Assembly: GCF_025717515.1 (NCBI RefSeq) | Contig: NZ_JAJIRN010000002.1 | Location: forward strand, 496,001-560,000 | DNA from: Roseateles oligotrophus | Lineage (GTDB): Bacteria > Pseudomonadota > Gammaproteobacteria > Burkholderiales > Burkholderiaceae_C | Reading direction: 5' to 3' | DNA: 64,000 bases | In this document: positions 19,401-28,565 of the stretch, piece by piece | How the letters are laid out: each line of letters opens with the position of its first letter | How positions within the stretch are numbered: position 1 is the first letter of the stretch | The notes under the pieces: model-generated | What the model was told of the DNA's origin: nothing | What the model saw: the letters and a program-made list of their open reading frames with translations, nothing else | Database searches by the model: none | Made by a program: the position numbers and the translations under genes

Positions 19401-20138
19401 GTGACACACCCGAAAGAGCTTCCGCTGGCCGAGTTGCAGTTTTATGCGACCGCCGCCTACCCTTGCAGTTACTTGCCCGACCGGCAGGCGCGCTCGCAGG
19501 TGGCCACGCCCAGCCATCTGATTCACGCTGATGCCTATTCGAAATTGGTGGCGGCGGGCTTTCGGCGCAGCGGCTTGTTCACCTACCGACCCTATTGCGA
19601 CGGCTGCAAGGCCTGCGTGCCCATGCGTGTACCGGCGGCCGGCTTCTCGCCCACGCGCAGCCAGCGCCGTGCTTGGCATCAACACCGTAACTTGCAAGCC
19701 AAGGTGATGCGCCTGGGCTATAGCCAGGAGCATTACGAGCTCTATCTGCGCTACCAGACCGGCCGCCATTCGGGCGGCGGCATGGATCACGACAGCGTCG
19801 ATCAGTACACCCAATTCCTGCTGCAAAGCCGCATCAACTCGCGCATGGTGGAGTTCCGCGAGCCGCAGGCCGATGGCAGCTTGGCGCTCAAGATGGTGTC
19901 TATTCTGGACATCCTCAGCGACGGCCTGTCCGCCGTCTACACCTTCTATGAGCCCGAGGCAAAGACCAGTTATGGCACCTACAACGTGCTCTGGCAGATT
20001 CAACAAACCCGCGATCTGCAGCTGACCCATCTGTATCTGGGCTACTGGATCGCCGAGAGCCCCAAGATGGCCTACAAGACCGACTTCAAGCCCTATCAGC
20101 TCTTGCGAGACGGGGTATGGGCGAGCGCCGAGGTTTGA
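19401..20138 (+). CDS. bpt: Aspartate/glutamate leucyltransferase (Bpt)
   Basis: Bpt transfers Leu to N-terminal Asp or Glu, widening the N-end rule beyond Aat's substrates. The start is a GTG at 19401 ([20 protein letters not shown] follows), where similarity to the family begins; an in-frame ATG at 19362 would overlap aat. Of 245 residues, the N-terminal part carries the cysteine-rich ATE segment ([32 protein letters not shown], residues ~65-80). The ATE C-terminal domain has [14 protein letters not shown] and YLGYWI. The stop is immediately followed by the stop of a convergent gene, with no terminator between. Confidence 0.93.
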   Translation: MTHPKELPLAELQFYATAAYPCSYLPDRQARSQVATPSHLIHADAYSKLVAAGFRRSGLFTYRPYCDGCKACVPMRVPAAGFSPTRSQRRAWHQHRNLQAKVMRLGYSQEHYELYLRYQTGRHSGGGMDHDSVDQYTQFLLQSRINSRMVEFREPQADGSLALKMVSILDILSDGLSAVYTFYEPEAKTSYGTYNVLWQIQQTRDLQLTHLYLGYWIAESPKMAYKTDFKPYQLLRDGVWASAEV

Positions 20139-21284
20139 CTAAGCTTTAACTAGCTCCAGCCGCGCCAAGACCTCTTGCGCCAGCGCCAGACTGCTGGTCA
20201 GCCCAGGCGACTCTATTCCCAGCAGGTTGACCAGGCCCGGCAAGCCATGCTGGGCCGGGCCGTCGATGCGGAAATCCGGAGCCGGCTCTTGCGGGCCGTG
20301 GATCTTGGGCCGCACGCCGCTATAGGCCGGCTGCAAGGCGCCGTCCGGCAAGGCCGGCCAGTAGCGCCGCACATCGGCATAGAAAGCGTCGGCTCGGCCG
20401 GCATCAACCCGGTAATCGATCTGTTCCGGGCCGGCAAGGCCTTGCAGCCATTCGGCATCGGGGCCAAAACGGGCCTGCCCACCCAAGTCCAGGCTCAGAT
20501 GCACGCCCAACCAGGCATCCTGCGGCAGTGGGTAGATCAGCCGGCTGAATGGCGCCTTGCCGGCCAGGGCGAAATAGCTGCCCTTGCTGTAAAAAGCGCA
20601 AGCCCGCCGCTCAGGCGGCAGACCGTCGGTTTCCTGCGTCAGCCCCGGCGCCCACAGGCCGGCCGCGTTGACGACAATGGCGGCTTGCAGTTCCATCTCG
20701 GTGCCATCGGCCAAGACCTGCAGCCGCCAACCCTCGGCGTGCTGCCGCAGCTTGCTGACGGTCGAACACAAGGCCAAGGCGCCGCCGGCCGACTCCAGAT
20801 CGCCCAGCAGCGAGCGCATCAGGCCATGGCTGTCGATGATGCCGGTCATTGGTGACAACAGCGCAGCCACGCAAGTCAAGGCAGGCTCCAATGCCCTGGC
20901 CTGTGCGCCGTCGAGCCAGCTCAGATCGTTGACGCCATTACTCCGCGCTCGCGCCGCCAAGGCCTGCAAACCGCTCATTTGAGCGGCATCGGTGGCCACC
21001 ACCAGCTTTCCGCAACGCCGCAGATCCACCTGCCGGGCTTCGCAATAGGCGTACAGCATGTCGCGGCCCTGCACGCACAGGCGCGCCTTCAGCGAGCCGG
21101 GCGGGTAATACAGCCCGGCGTGAATGACCTCGCTGCTGCGCGAGCTGACTCCGCTGCCGATGCGTTCGGCCCGCTCCAGCACCATGGTTTCAAGCCCACG
21201 CTGGGCCAAGGCCCGCGCGACCGCCAGCCCCACCACACCGGCCCCAATCACTACCGCATCGACTTTTTCGGCTATCTGTTCCAT
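20139..21284 (-). CDS. FAD-dependent oxidoreductase, LhgO/DAO family
   Basis: The 381 residues from ATG 21284 ([20 protein letters not shown]) start with an FAD-binding Rossmann motif [37 protein letters not shown] (~residues 42-61) and [20 protein letters not shown] follow, as in L-2-hydroxyglutarate dehydrogenases and related D-amino-acid-oxidase folds. The C-terminal [11 protein letters not shown] and [14 protein letters not shown] complete the FAD pocket. An L-2-hydroxyacid substrate is the most likely guess. Sixty extra codons upstream in the open frame lack features and are excluded. It is unlinked to neighbouring genes except by convergence with bpt. Confidence 0.85.
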   Translation of the reverse strand: MEQIAEKVDAVVIGAGVVGLAVARALAQRGLETMVLERAERIGSGVSSRSSEVIHAGLYYPPGSLKARLCVQGRDMLYAYCEARQVDLRRCGKLVVATDAAQMSGLQALAARARSNGVNDLSWLDGAQARALEPALTCVAALLSPMTGIIDSHGLMRSLLGDLESAGGALALCSTVSKLRQHAEGWRLQVLADGTEMELQAAIVVNAAGLWAPGLTQETDGLPPERRACAFYSKGSYFALAGKAPFSRLIYPLPQDAWLGVHLSLDLGGQARFGPDAEWLQGLAGPEQIDYRVDAGRADAFYADVRRYWPALPDGALQPAYSGVRPKIHGPQEPAPDFRIDGPAQHGLPGLVNLLGIESPGLTSSLALAQEVLARLELVKA

Positions 21285-21582
21285 CGCATGATTGTGCGGT
21301 GCAAGACCCCTTTCCGCGTAAACACCTAGGCCGACACCGGGCAATCTGCGCACTATGTCGCGGCCTCGGACCTCCGCCAGTCCTAACGGCGAATCTGGCA
21401 GGTATTCAGACCGGTATTCCGGTGAACGCATCAACTTGAAACACTGAAACTCCGCTCCGAACAAGCCCTGCAGTCAAGGGCAATCAGCCAGCACGCCAAA
21501 AAAAATGCGGCATGGTCACGGGGAGCTCAGCAATACCAGTAGGAACAGGCCCGACGTCAATACAGGGCCGCGAGGGAAACCG

Positions 21583-22563
21583 ATGTCTGCCTTTGCTAAC
21601 GCCAGCAGTAAGCGCATCTTGATCGTCGACGACAGCCGGGCCATCCAGGCCATCATTCGCCGCACGCTTGAGTGCGAAGAGCTAGGCAGCTTGCTTTTCC
21701 AAACCGCCCATGACGGCGCCGAAGCACTCGACAAGGTGCAGTCCTTCAAGCCGGACCTGGTTTTGTCGGACTGGCATATGCCGGGTGTCTCGGGCATAGA
21801 GATGCTGCAAACACTCCGGCAAACCGGCCACGACGATATTGCCGTGGGTTTCATCACCACCGACACCGCGGCCGAATGCAGGACGCAAGCGCGCAGCAAC
21901 GGCGCCTTGTTTGTGCTCAACAAGCCTTTTGACGACCGCACCCTGCGCAGCGCCGTGGCGCTGGGCCTGGGCCGCAGCTCCTTCGGGCCAAGCCCAGCCA
22001 GAACAACAGCATCGGCATCGGCTCCCGGCGAGAGCAGCGCCAAAGCCAGGCCGGGGCCGAACACCGAAACGCAAGCCATCGAATCCCTGGCGCTGACCCA
22101 GCAGGCGCTGTTTGCCCATCTGGGCATGCGTGGGTTTGACTTGACGCGCAGCGAGGGCCGGGGTCGCTTCATTGAAGACACACCGCAGCTGATCGCCCTT
22201 TACGGCAGCCACGGCCGCAGGGGCGCCTACGCAATCGGTTTGCTCGACCTATCGGCTTGCTGCTTGATAGGCGGGCTCGCAGCCGGTTGCAGCCCACAAG
22301 AAATCAAGACCAGTCGCGATCAAGGCAAGCCCAGCGCCAAACAGATCGAGCAGGCCTCCCGCTTCATGCGCGCGGTGGCGCCGCTGCTCAAAAAACGCTC
22401 CCCCAGCGACACCCCGAGCTTGAACGCCGCACGTCTGAGCAGCCAGCCGCCGGACAAACTCGTCGGCTTGATCGAAGCAAACTCGGGCCGTTCCGACTTC
22501 AATTTACGACTCAACAGCATGGGCGCCCATGGCGACGCCCGCCTCAGCTTCATGCTGACCTGA
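21583..22563 (+). CDS. Response regulator with unusual C-terminal domain
   Basis: The start at 21583 (MSAFANASSKRILIVDDSRA) has GAGGGA upstream. Residues ~10-130 are a complete CheY-like receiver: the acidic pair in IVDDS, the phospho-acceptor Asp in DLVLSDWHMPGVSGIEML, the Thr in GFITTD and the Lys in FVLNKPF. A Ser/Ala/Pro-rich linker (~135-165) joins a ~150-residue C-terminal region with no DNA-binding or catalytic motif I can name. A segment RRGAYAIGLLDLSACCLIGG recalls CheC/CheX-like phosphatase folds, but this is a weak resemblance. It appears to be a lone gene with no cognate kinase nearby. Confidence 0.8.
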   Translation: MSAFANASSKRILIVDDSRAIQAIIRRTLECEELGSLLFQTAHDGAEALDKVQSFKPDLVLSDWHMPGVSGIEMLQTLRQTGHDDIAVGFITTDTAAECRTQARSNGALFVLNKPFDDRTLRSAVALGLGRSSFGPSPARTTASASAPGESSAKARPGPNTETQAIESLALTQQALFAHLGMRGFDLTRSEGRGRFIEDTPQLIALYGSHGRRGAYAIGLLDLSACCLIGGLAAGCSPQEIKTSRDQGKPSAKQIEQASRFMRAVAPLLKKRSPSDTPSLNAARLSSQPPDKLVGLIEANSGRSDFNLRLNSMGAHGDARLSFMLT

Positions 22564-22726
22564 GCGAGCTCGCGACGGCCAAGCTGGCGCTCCACAACAG
22601 GCCAGGCTACCGACGCCAAGAGCCTAGCCGAGCCCAGCTTTCAAACCGGATTTCGACGGCACAATACCGGCACTTGGCACAGCATTTGCCCCTCACACCC
22701 AGCAGCATTTCCGAGAGATTTTGAGC

Positions 22727-23293
22727 ATGCGTCGATCCCACGTTTTAAAGACCAGTTTGTTGATGCTCACCCTGACGCTTGGGGCCATCAGCATTGCGCG
22801 CGCCGATTTTGAATTGACCGACAAAAAAGGCCGCCGCGTGCTCTTGAAAGACAACGGTACCTGGCGCTTTATTGAGCCCAAAGATGGTGCCGCGTCGGCC
22901 CCGGAGGCGAAGGTCGAGCTCAACACCGACAACCTGATCGAGTTGCAGTTGCTGCGCCGCTTTGATGCGCCGGGCGGCTGCCGGTTTGACCTCAGTCTGG
23001 CCAACAACTTGCCGCATGAGGTCAAGAATCTGGTGCCCGACTTCATTGCGCTGCGCAGCAACGGGGCGGTCTACGGCAGCACCTTGAGCAGTTTTGCGGC
23101 GGTCAAGCCGGGTGAGTCGCGCAACCGCTCGATTCAGTTCGCCGGCATTGCCTGCACCGAAATCGCCAAGCTGCAAGTGACCGGCGCCGACCGCTGCGAA
23201 ATGGGTGAGTTGAACAAGTTCACCGAGTCCAAAGGCAAGTGCCTGAGCACGATCAGGGTCTTGCCAAGTGACTTGTTGAAGTTCGAGAAGTAG
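22727..23293 (+). CDS. Exported hypothetical protein (DUF3157-like N-terminus)
   Basis: The ATG at 22727 follows GAGAG at a good distance; a TTG at 22721 is an alternative. The 188 residues begin with a Sec signal (MRRSHVLKTSLLMLTLTLGA, cleavage after ISIARA). The mature start DFELTDKKGRRVLLKDNGTW resembles the short repeat in DUF3157-type periplasmic proteins, where a beta-hairpin carries a DNGTW motif. The C-terminal half is beta-rich with three cysteines (GGCRFDL, GIACTE, ADRCEM) that could form disulfides in the periplasm. Function is unknown. About 160 bp upstream contain no recognisable element apart from the ribosome site. Confidence 0.75.
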   Translation: MRRSHVLKTSLLMLTLTLGAISIARADFELTDKKGRRVLLKDNGTWRFIEPKDGAASAPEAKVELNTDNLIELQLLRRFDAPGGCRFDLSLANNLPHEVKNLVPDFIALRSNGAVYGSTLSSFAAVKPGESRNRSIQFAGIACTEIAKLQVTGADRCEMGELNKFTESKGKCLSTIRVLPSDLLKFEK

Positions 23294-23360
23294 GCCTCTT
23301 CGGTACGCTCGGGTGTGCGTCTAGCGCTGCCCTCCCCGACAAATTGATCGGAAAACGCAG

Positions 23361-24134
23361 ATGAGCAAGATTGCATTAATCCGGCGTCCCAGCCCCCGGC
23401 TTGCCGAGGGCATCGTCACGCATATCGACCGTTCGCCGGTCGATTACCCACTGGCGCTTCGGCAATGGGAGGCCTACGTCGGGGCGTTGCAGGCTCACGG
23501 ATGGAGCACGCATGAAGTAGCGGCCGCGCCGGACTGCCCCGACTCGGTCTTCGTCGAAGACACGCTGGTGGTGTACCGGGATGTGGCGCTGCTCGCCAAC
23601 CCTGGGGCCGATGCACGCAAGCCGGAAGTGGCGGCCGCGGCCGATGCGGTCCGACGGCTTGGCTACCGGACGGTGGCGATCGAAGCCCCTGGCACGCTCG
23701 ATGGTGGCGACGTACTGAAGGTCGGCAACACCATCTATGTCGGCCGCGGAGGCCGCACCAACGACGAAGGCATCGCCCAGTTGACGGCGGCATTCGGAGC
23801 CTTGGGCGCAAGCGTGGTGACGGTCCCGCTCAGCAAGGTCTTGCACCTCAAGTCGGCGGTGACGGCGCTGCCCGATGGCTCAATCATCGGTTGGGATGCC
23901 GGGCTTGATGACAGCGCGCTGTTCCCCAACTACCTGTCGATGCCGGAAGAAGCCGGCGCCCATGTCGTGCTGCTCGACGACAAGCGACTGCTGATGTCGA
24001 CGGACGCACCGCGCAGTGCCGAGATCTTCCGCGCCCGCGGCTATGAGCCGGTGCTCGTCGACATTGGCGAGTACATCAAGCTTGAGGGCTGCGTGACCTG
24101 CCTGAGCGTGCGCCTGCGCGAAGCTCCGGTCTGA
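23361..24134 (+). CDS. Dimethylarginine dimethylaminohydrolase (DDAH)
   Basis: DDAH hydrolyses N-omega-methylated arginines to citrulline and methylamines. The protein (257 residues) matches bacterial DDAH in length and layout of the amidinotransferase fold. Visible pieces are DSVFVEDTLVVY (~residues 61-72), the LDGGDVL strand (~113-119), the catalytic His162 in KVLHLKSAVT and the nucleophile Cys247 in LEGCVTCLSVRL. The position usually occupied by Glu in the LEGGD motif is Asp here, a conservative change. An alternative name would be arginine deiminase-like hydrolase. It appears to be an independent gene. Confidence 0.9.
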   Translation: MSKIALIRRPSPRLAEGIVTHIDRSPVDYPLALRQWEAYVGALQAHGWSTHEVAAAPDCPDSVFVEDTLVVYRDVALLANPGADARKPEVAAAADAVRRLGYRTVAIEAPGTLDGGDVLKVGNTIYVGRGGRTNDEGIAQLTAAFGALGASVVTVPLSKVLHLKSAVTALPDGSIIGWDAGLDDSALFPNYLSMPEEAGAHVVLLDDKRLLMSTDAPRSAEIFRARGYEPVLVDIGEYIKLEGCVTCLSVRLREAPV

Positions 24135-24168
24135 GACCAAGTGATACCAAGACCGGGGGGCAGGATGT

Positions 24169-24822
24169 CTAGAGCGCCATTGCCGGCCGCTGGGCCATCG
24201 CTAACCGCCAGCGTTGCAAATGGGGGTGAGCAAGCTCGGACGGTTTGAGTCGCAGCACGCGCGCGAAGTCCACCGTCACCACCGCACTGATGTCGGCAAT
24301 GCTGAAATGATCGGCGGCGATGAAATCACGCCCGTCCAGGCGTTCGTTCAAAGTCGTGAAGAACTGTTGAACCCGCGCCAAGCCGCGCTCCGCCAACTCG
24401 GGAATTTGCGCATAGTCCACCGGCCCAGGCAGCGCCCGCTGGGCCATGGCCGGCGCGCTATTGCGCAGCGCCTCCGCGACCGCCATCAGCCCCTCGAACT
24501 CGATGCGCCAGTTCCAACTGGCGATCTCGGCCTTTTCCGCCGGCGAATTGCCCAGCAAGGGCGGCTGAGGAAAGCGCGCCTCCAGATAGGCGGCGATGGC
24601 CGCGTTGTCGGTCAACAGCAGCGCCTTGTCATCGTCATCATCGTTTTCAATGCGCAGCACCGGCACCGTGCATTGCGGATTCACCCGCCGGAACGCTTCG
24701 CTCAGCTGCTCGCCGCTGCGCAGATCAATCGCCAGCGTCCGATGCGCGACGCCCTTCTCGGCCAGCAGGATGCGGGCGCGGCGGGGGCTTGGCGCGGTGG
24801 CGCAGTCATACAAGGTGATCAT
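24169..24822 (-). CDS. Glutathione S-transferase family protein
   Basis: The 217 residues from ATG 24822 (MITLYDCATAPSPRRARILL) have the thioredoxin-like N-terminal GST domain with the glutathione-site segment NPQCTVPVLRIEN (~residues 50-62) and the TDNAAIAAYLEARFP helix. A helical C-terminal domain holds the N-capping box FIAADHFSIADIS (~167-180). An acidic run of Asp residues (ENDDDDDKA) interrupts the beta3-beta4 turn and is unusual. The open frame continues 122 codons upstream over another gene and is disregarded. The substrate is unknown. Confidence 0.88.
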   Translation of the reverse strand: MITLYDCATAPSPRRARILLAEKGVAHRTLAIDLRSGEQLSEAFRRVNPQCTVPVLRIENDDDDDKALLLTDNAAIAAYLEARFPQPPLLGNSPAEKAEIASWNWRIEFEGLMAVAEALRNSAPAMAQRALPGPVDYAQIPELAERGLARVQQFFTTLNERLDGRDFIAADHFSIADISAVVTVDFARVLRLKPSELAHPHLQRWRLAMAQRPAMAL

Positions 24823-24853
24823 CGTGCCGGCTTTCTGGGTGGTGCAGAGGGAT

Positions 24854-25066
24854 TCAGGCTTGGCGCTTGCACGCAATACCCTGCCCGGCCTGCCGCGCCT
24901 GCCAGGCGCGCAAGTCTTGGCGGTATTGGTCCATCGCCAGGTCGTGCAAATCGAAGATGCAAGGCTCGCAACCATTGCCGCAACAGGCATCGAGGTCCGC
25001 AGCTTCGGGCGGCTGCGGCATGGGGTCGTTGTCGAGTGCGTCGCCTGCATTGAGAGGTAAATCCAT
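24854..25066 (-). CDS. Small 'oxidoreductase-like' cysteine-motif protein
   Basis: This 70-residue protein (start 25066; a further ATG at 25108 would give 84 residues) carries CCGNGCEPCIFDLHDLAMDQ followed by YRQDLRAWQ. This is the short Cys-rich motif of the 'oxidoreductase-like, N-terminal' family (PF09791 as I recall it), found in small bacterial proteins and fused to larger eukaryotic enzymes. The cysteines suggest metal or redox binding, but no activity has been established. It lies 31 bp upstream of the GST gene on the same strand, so the two are probably co-transcribed. Confidence 0.75.
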   Translation of the reverse strand: MDLPLNAGDALDNDPMPQPPEAADLDACCGNGCEPCIFDLHDLAMDQYRQDLRAWQARQAGQGIACKRQA

Positions 25067-25248
25067 GGAGCCAGATTGTCCACCAGCGCCAGCTGAAACG
25101 CCCGGCACAGGGTCTTGCCATTCGGGCCTGGGTAAATTTCATGCCGTCCTGGCTGATTTGATCCTACGCAAAGCGCGCTTGGTCGCAAGCCCCCTGCCAG
25201 GCCACGCCTGGACTTCTACATTGGGCCACCCAGTTCCGGTGGAGGCCC

Positions 25249-27792
25249 ATGAACACCCCAAAGTTTTCCCTGTCGATGACGCTGCGCGATTGGCGTGCCG
25301 GTGAATTGCAGTTCCTGTTGATCGCGTTGACGCTGTCGGTCGCGGCGATCGCTTCGGTGAGTTTTTTTGTCGACCGCATCCGCGCCGGCATGAACCGCGA
25401 TGCGGGCCAGATGCTGGCCGCCGACTTGCGCGTCGCCAGTGACACGCCGCTCGGCCAAGATTGGCAGGCCGCCGCCCTGCAGCGCGGCCTGCAGACGGCC
25501 GAAACGATTGAAACCCTCAGTGTGGCCATGGCCGGCCAAGGTATCGACACCCGCTCGCACCTGGTCGGGGTCAAGGCGGTCAGCGCCGGCTACCCGCTGC
25601 GCGGCGAGCTCCGTTTGAAGCTTGGGGAGTTCGCCGTGGCCGCGCAGGGCACGCCTTCAACGCCGCCACCGGGCAGCGCCTGGGTCGACGAGCTGGTATT
25701 GAGCGAGCTCAAGCTCAAGCTGGGTGAGCCGCTGCAACTCGGCGACAAGACCTTTCGGGTCACGCACATCATCAGCAGTGAGCCCGACAGCAGCGGCGCC
25801 ATGCGCAGGTTCGCGCCCCGGGTGATGATTGCGCAGGCCGATCTGGCCGCCACCCAGTTGATCGGGCCGGCCTCGCTGGCGATCTACCGGCTCTTGCTGG
25901 CCGGTGCGCCCGCGTCGGTGGAGGCGTTCAAGACCGAGCTGCAAGCCAAGGCCGAGGCACGCAAGCTGAAGAACCTGCAAGTCGATTCGCTGGCCTCCAG
26001 CCGCGCGCAACTGGGCGCAGTGCTGCAGCGGGGTGAGCAATTTTTAGCCCTGGTGAGCCTGCTCTCGGCGCTGTTGGCCGCGGTGGCGGTGGCGATGGCG
26101 GCGCGCCGCTTCATGCTGCGTCACCTGAACGCGAGCGCGATGCTGCGCGTGCTGGGGCTGACGCAAAACCAGCTCGGTGCGGTCTTCTTTATCGAGTTCC
26201 TGCTGGTCTGTCTGCTCGGCAGCGCGGCCGGCGTGGCCATCGGTTACGCCGGCCATTTCGTGTTGTTGGAATGGCTGGGAAACCTGCTCGGCAAGGAGCT
26301 GCCTGCTGCAAGCTGGTTGCCGGCCTTGCAATGTCTGGCCAGCGGCCTGGTCTTGCTGCTGGGTTTTGCGCTACCGCCCTTGCTGCAGTTGCGCCATGTG
26401 CCGCTGGTCAGCGTCATGCGCCAAGAACCGCTGCCGATGAAGGGTTTGACCCTGGCCAGCTACGGCCTGGGCCTGCTGGCCTTTGTCGGCCTGCTGCTGT
26501 GGCAGACCGGTGATGTGCGCCTGGCCGGCTTGAGCGTAGTCGGCTTCCTGCTCGGCTTTGCGCTTTTCGCTGCTGCTGCGGTCGTGAGCCTGCGGGCGCT
26601 CAAGCTGACAGCGGGGGCCTTCCCCACCCTGCCCACTTGGCGCTTCGCCGTCACCGCGCTGCAACGCCGACCGGCCGCCACCGTGACCCAGATCGTCGCC
26701 TTGTCCATCGGATTGATGGCCTTGCTGCTCTTGACCCTGGTGCGCAATGACTTGATGAAGTCCTGGCAAGACAGCGCGCCGGCCGACGCCCCCAACCATG
26801 TGATCTTCAACATCATGCCGCAGCAAGCCGCCGTGATCGGCGCCCGCTTGGCCAAGTTTGGCGCGCCCGAAATGCAAAGCCAGATGCGCGGCCACTTGGC
26901 GCAAATCAACGGCAAAAATGTCGCCGACATCAAGTTCAGCGACGCCAAGGCACAGGCGCTGGCCGAGCGGGAGTTCGAGCTGTCCGACACCGACCGACTG
27001 CCGCCGAAAAGCAAAATCACGGCCGGTCGCTGGCACAAGCAGCAGCAGCACCAGCAGCAGCGAGGCCCCAATGAGTCGAGCAAGGCCGAGGTATCGGTCG
27101 ACGCGCAAGTCGCCAAGCGGCTGGGGCTGAAACTGGGTGACCGCCTGAGCTTTGCCTTGGCCGGCCAGACCTACAGCGCCAGCATCACCAGCCTGCGCAG
27201 TGACGAAGTGCAGCTCCAGCGCCTGAGCTTCAGCTTTTTGCTCAAGCCCGACAGCAGCGTCGATCTGCCGCGCACCTATCTGACGAACTTCTTCTTGCCG
27301 GCCGGCGAGCAGCGGCTGATCACCGAGCTGCTGCACGATTTCCCCAATCTCAGCGTGCTCGACTTTGGCACCCTGCTCCAACAAGCGCGCGAGATGCTGG
27401 ATCAGGTCGCGATGGCGGTGGAGTTCTTGTTTGCCTTCACGCTGGCCGCCGGCGTGGCGGTGCTGTACGCGGCGCTGGCCGGCTCGCAAGACCTGCGCAT
27501 GCAAGAAGCGGCGCTGCTGCGAACCCTGGGTGCCACGCGCCAGCAGCTGCGCAGCGCACAGTGGCTCGAATACCTGCTGATGGGCGGCCTGGCCGGCCTG
27601 CTCGCCGCGAGCGGCGCAGCGGCCATCAGCTGGGCGCTGGCCAAGTTTGTCTTCCACCTCGCATGGAGCCTTTCGCCGCAGCTCTGGCTGGCCGGCCTGG
27701 CCCTGGGCGCCGTTTGCGCGGTGCTGGGCGGCTGGCTGGGCCTGCGCAAGATCCTCACACAAGCACCACTGCTCAGCTTGCGTGGCGTCTAG
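25249..27792 (+). CDS. ABC transporter permease, FtsX/YbbP family
   Basis: An 847-residue inner-membrane protein with the YbbP layout: one N-terminal helix (FLLIALTLSVAAIASVSFFV), a large periplasmic domain (~50-260), a central bundle of membrane helices with an FtsX domain (~265-450), a second periplasmic domain (~500-710) and a C-terminal FtsX domain (~720-840). GGAGG precedes the ATG. The ATPase gene follows 30 bp later. In E. coli the homologous pair ybbA-ybbP is thought to export hydrophobic compounds, but the substrate is not known. A CAG-rich tract encodes KQQQHQQQRG within the second periplasmic domain. Confidence 0.9.
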   Translation: MNTPKFSLSMTLRDWRAGELQFLLIALTLSVAAIASVSFFVDRIRAGMNRDAGQMLAADLRVASDTPLGQDWQAAALQRGLQTAETIETLSVAMAGQGIDTRSHLVGVKAVSAGYPLRGELRLKLGEFAVAAQGTPSTPPPGSAWVDELVLSELKLKLGEPLQLGDKTFRVTHIISSEPDSSGAMRRFAPRVMIAQADLAATQLIGPASLAIYRLLLAGAPASVEAFKTELQAKAEARKLKNLQVDSLASSRAQLGAVLQRGEQFLALVSLLSALLAAVAVAMAARRFMLRHLNASAMLRVLGLTQNQLGAVFFIEFLLVCLLGSAAGVAIGYAGHFVLLEWLGNLLGKELPAASWLPALQCLASGLVLLLGFALPPLLQLRHVPLVSVMRQEPLPMKGLTLASYGLGLLAFVGLLLWQTGDVRLAGLSVVGFLLGFALFAAAAVVSLRALKLTAGAFPTLPTWRFAVTALQRRPAATVTQIVALSIGLMALLLLTLVRNDLMKSWQDSAPADAPNHVIFNIMPQQAAVIGARLAKFGAPEMQSQMRGHLAQINGKNVADIKFSDAKAQALAEREFELSDTDRLPPKSKITAGRWHKQQQHQQQRGPNESSKAEVSVDAQVAKRLGLKLGDRLSFALAGQTYSASITSLRSDEVQLQRLSFSFLLKPDSSVDLPRTYLTNFFLPAGEQRLITELLHDFPNLSVLDFGTLLQQAREMLDQVAMAVEFLFAFTLAAGVAVLYAALAGSQDLRMQEAALLRTLGATRQQLRSAQWLEYLLMGGLAGLLAASGAAAISWALAKFVFHLAWSLSPQLWLAGLALGAVCAVLGGWLGLRKILTQAPLLSLRGV

Positions 27793-27822
27793 GCCATAAC
27801 TCCTTACCTACAGACCCTCAAC

Positions 27823-28545
27823 ATGAACAACTCGAACACAGATTCTCAGCCGGCAACAGCGCAGCCTGCGGCCATCAGCGTCAAAAACCTGGGCAAACAA
27901 GTCCCCGATGCCGGTGGCGCGCTGACGATTCTGCAAGACATCTCATTCACGGTGCAGCAAGGCGAAACATTGGCCTTGCTCGGGGCGTCGGGCTCCGGCA
28001 AGTCCACCTTGCTGGGCCTGCTGGCCGGCCTGGACAGCCCCAGCCAAGGCAGCGTCTGGCTGGAGGGTCAGGACATCTTTGCCTTGGATGAAGACGGCCG
28101 CGCAATTTTGCGCAAGCACAAGCTCGGCTTCGTGTTTCAGTCTTTCCAGCTCTTGCCCCATCTCAACGCGCTGGAAAACGTGTCGCTGCCGCTGGAGCTG
28201 CGCGGCGACAAGTTGGCCGGCGAGAAGGCGCGCGCGATGCTGGACCGGGTGGGTCTGGCTACCCGCCTGCGCCACTACCCCAAATACCTGTCGGGCGGTG
28301 AGCAGCAACGGGTTGCGCTGGCGCGCGCTTTTGTCACCGCGCCGGCGCTGTTGATGGCCGATGAGCCGACCGGCAGTCTGGACGCAGCCACCGGCGCGGC
28401 CGTGATGCAATTGATGTTCGACCTGACCCGCGAGCATCGCTCGACCCTGGTGATGGTCACGCATGATCAGGGGCTGGCGGCGCGCTGCGGACGCCAGATC
28501 AGCTTGTCCGCGGGCAGGATGTTGGAGCAGCCAGTCTGCGCATAA
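27823..28545 (+). CDS. ABC transporter ATP-binding protein, YbbA/LolD type
   Basis: The 240-residue ATPase has Walker A GASGSGKST (~residues 62-70), a Q-loop FVFQSFQLLPHLNALENV, the signature LSGGEQQRVALARAF, Walker B LLMADEPTGSLD and a switch histidine in VMVTHDQG. It belongs to the MacB/LolD/YbbA subgroup that partners FtsX-type permeases, here the gene just upstream. A ~15-residue polar N-terminal extension precedes the core. Energising export or extraction by the upstream permease is the expected role. The gene ends 20 bp before a convergent broken gene. Confidence 0.93.
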   Translation: MNNSNTDSQPATAQPAAISVKNLGKQVPDAGGALTILQDISFTVQQGETLALLGASGSGKSTLLGLLAGLDSPSQGSVWLEGQDIFALDEDGRAILRKHKLGFVFQSFQLLPHLNALENVSLPLELRGDKLAGEKARAMLDRVGLATRLRHYPKYLSGGEQQRVALARAFVTAPALLMADEPTGSLDAATGAAVMQLMFDLTREHRSTLVMVTHDQGLAARCGRQISLSAGRMLEQPVCA

Positions 28546-28565
28546 GGACGCACTTGAGGCCGCAC

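Noticed and set aside
25249-25560. Long open frames opposite high-GC genes (for example 26371-27762 on the minus strand and 9176-11467 on the minus strand)
   Set aside because: They lie entirely over well-supported genes, have Gln/His/Arg-rich biased composition and no motif; they are GC-driven shadows.
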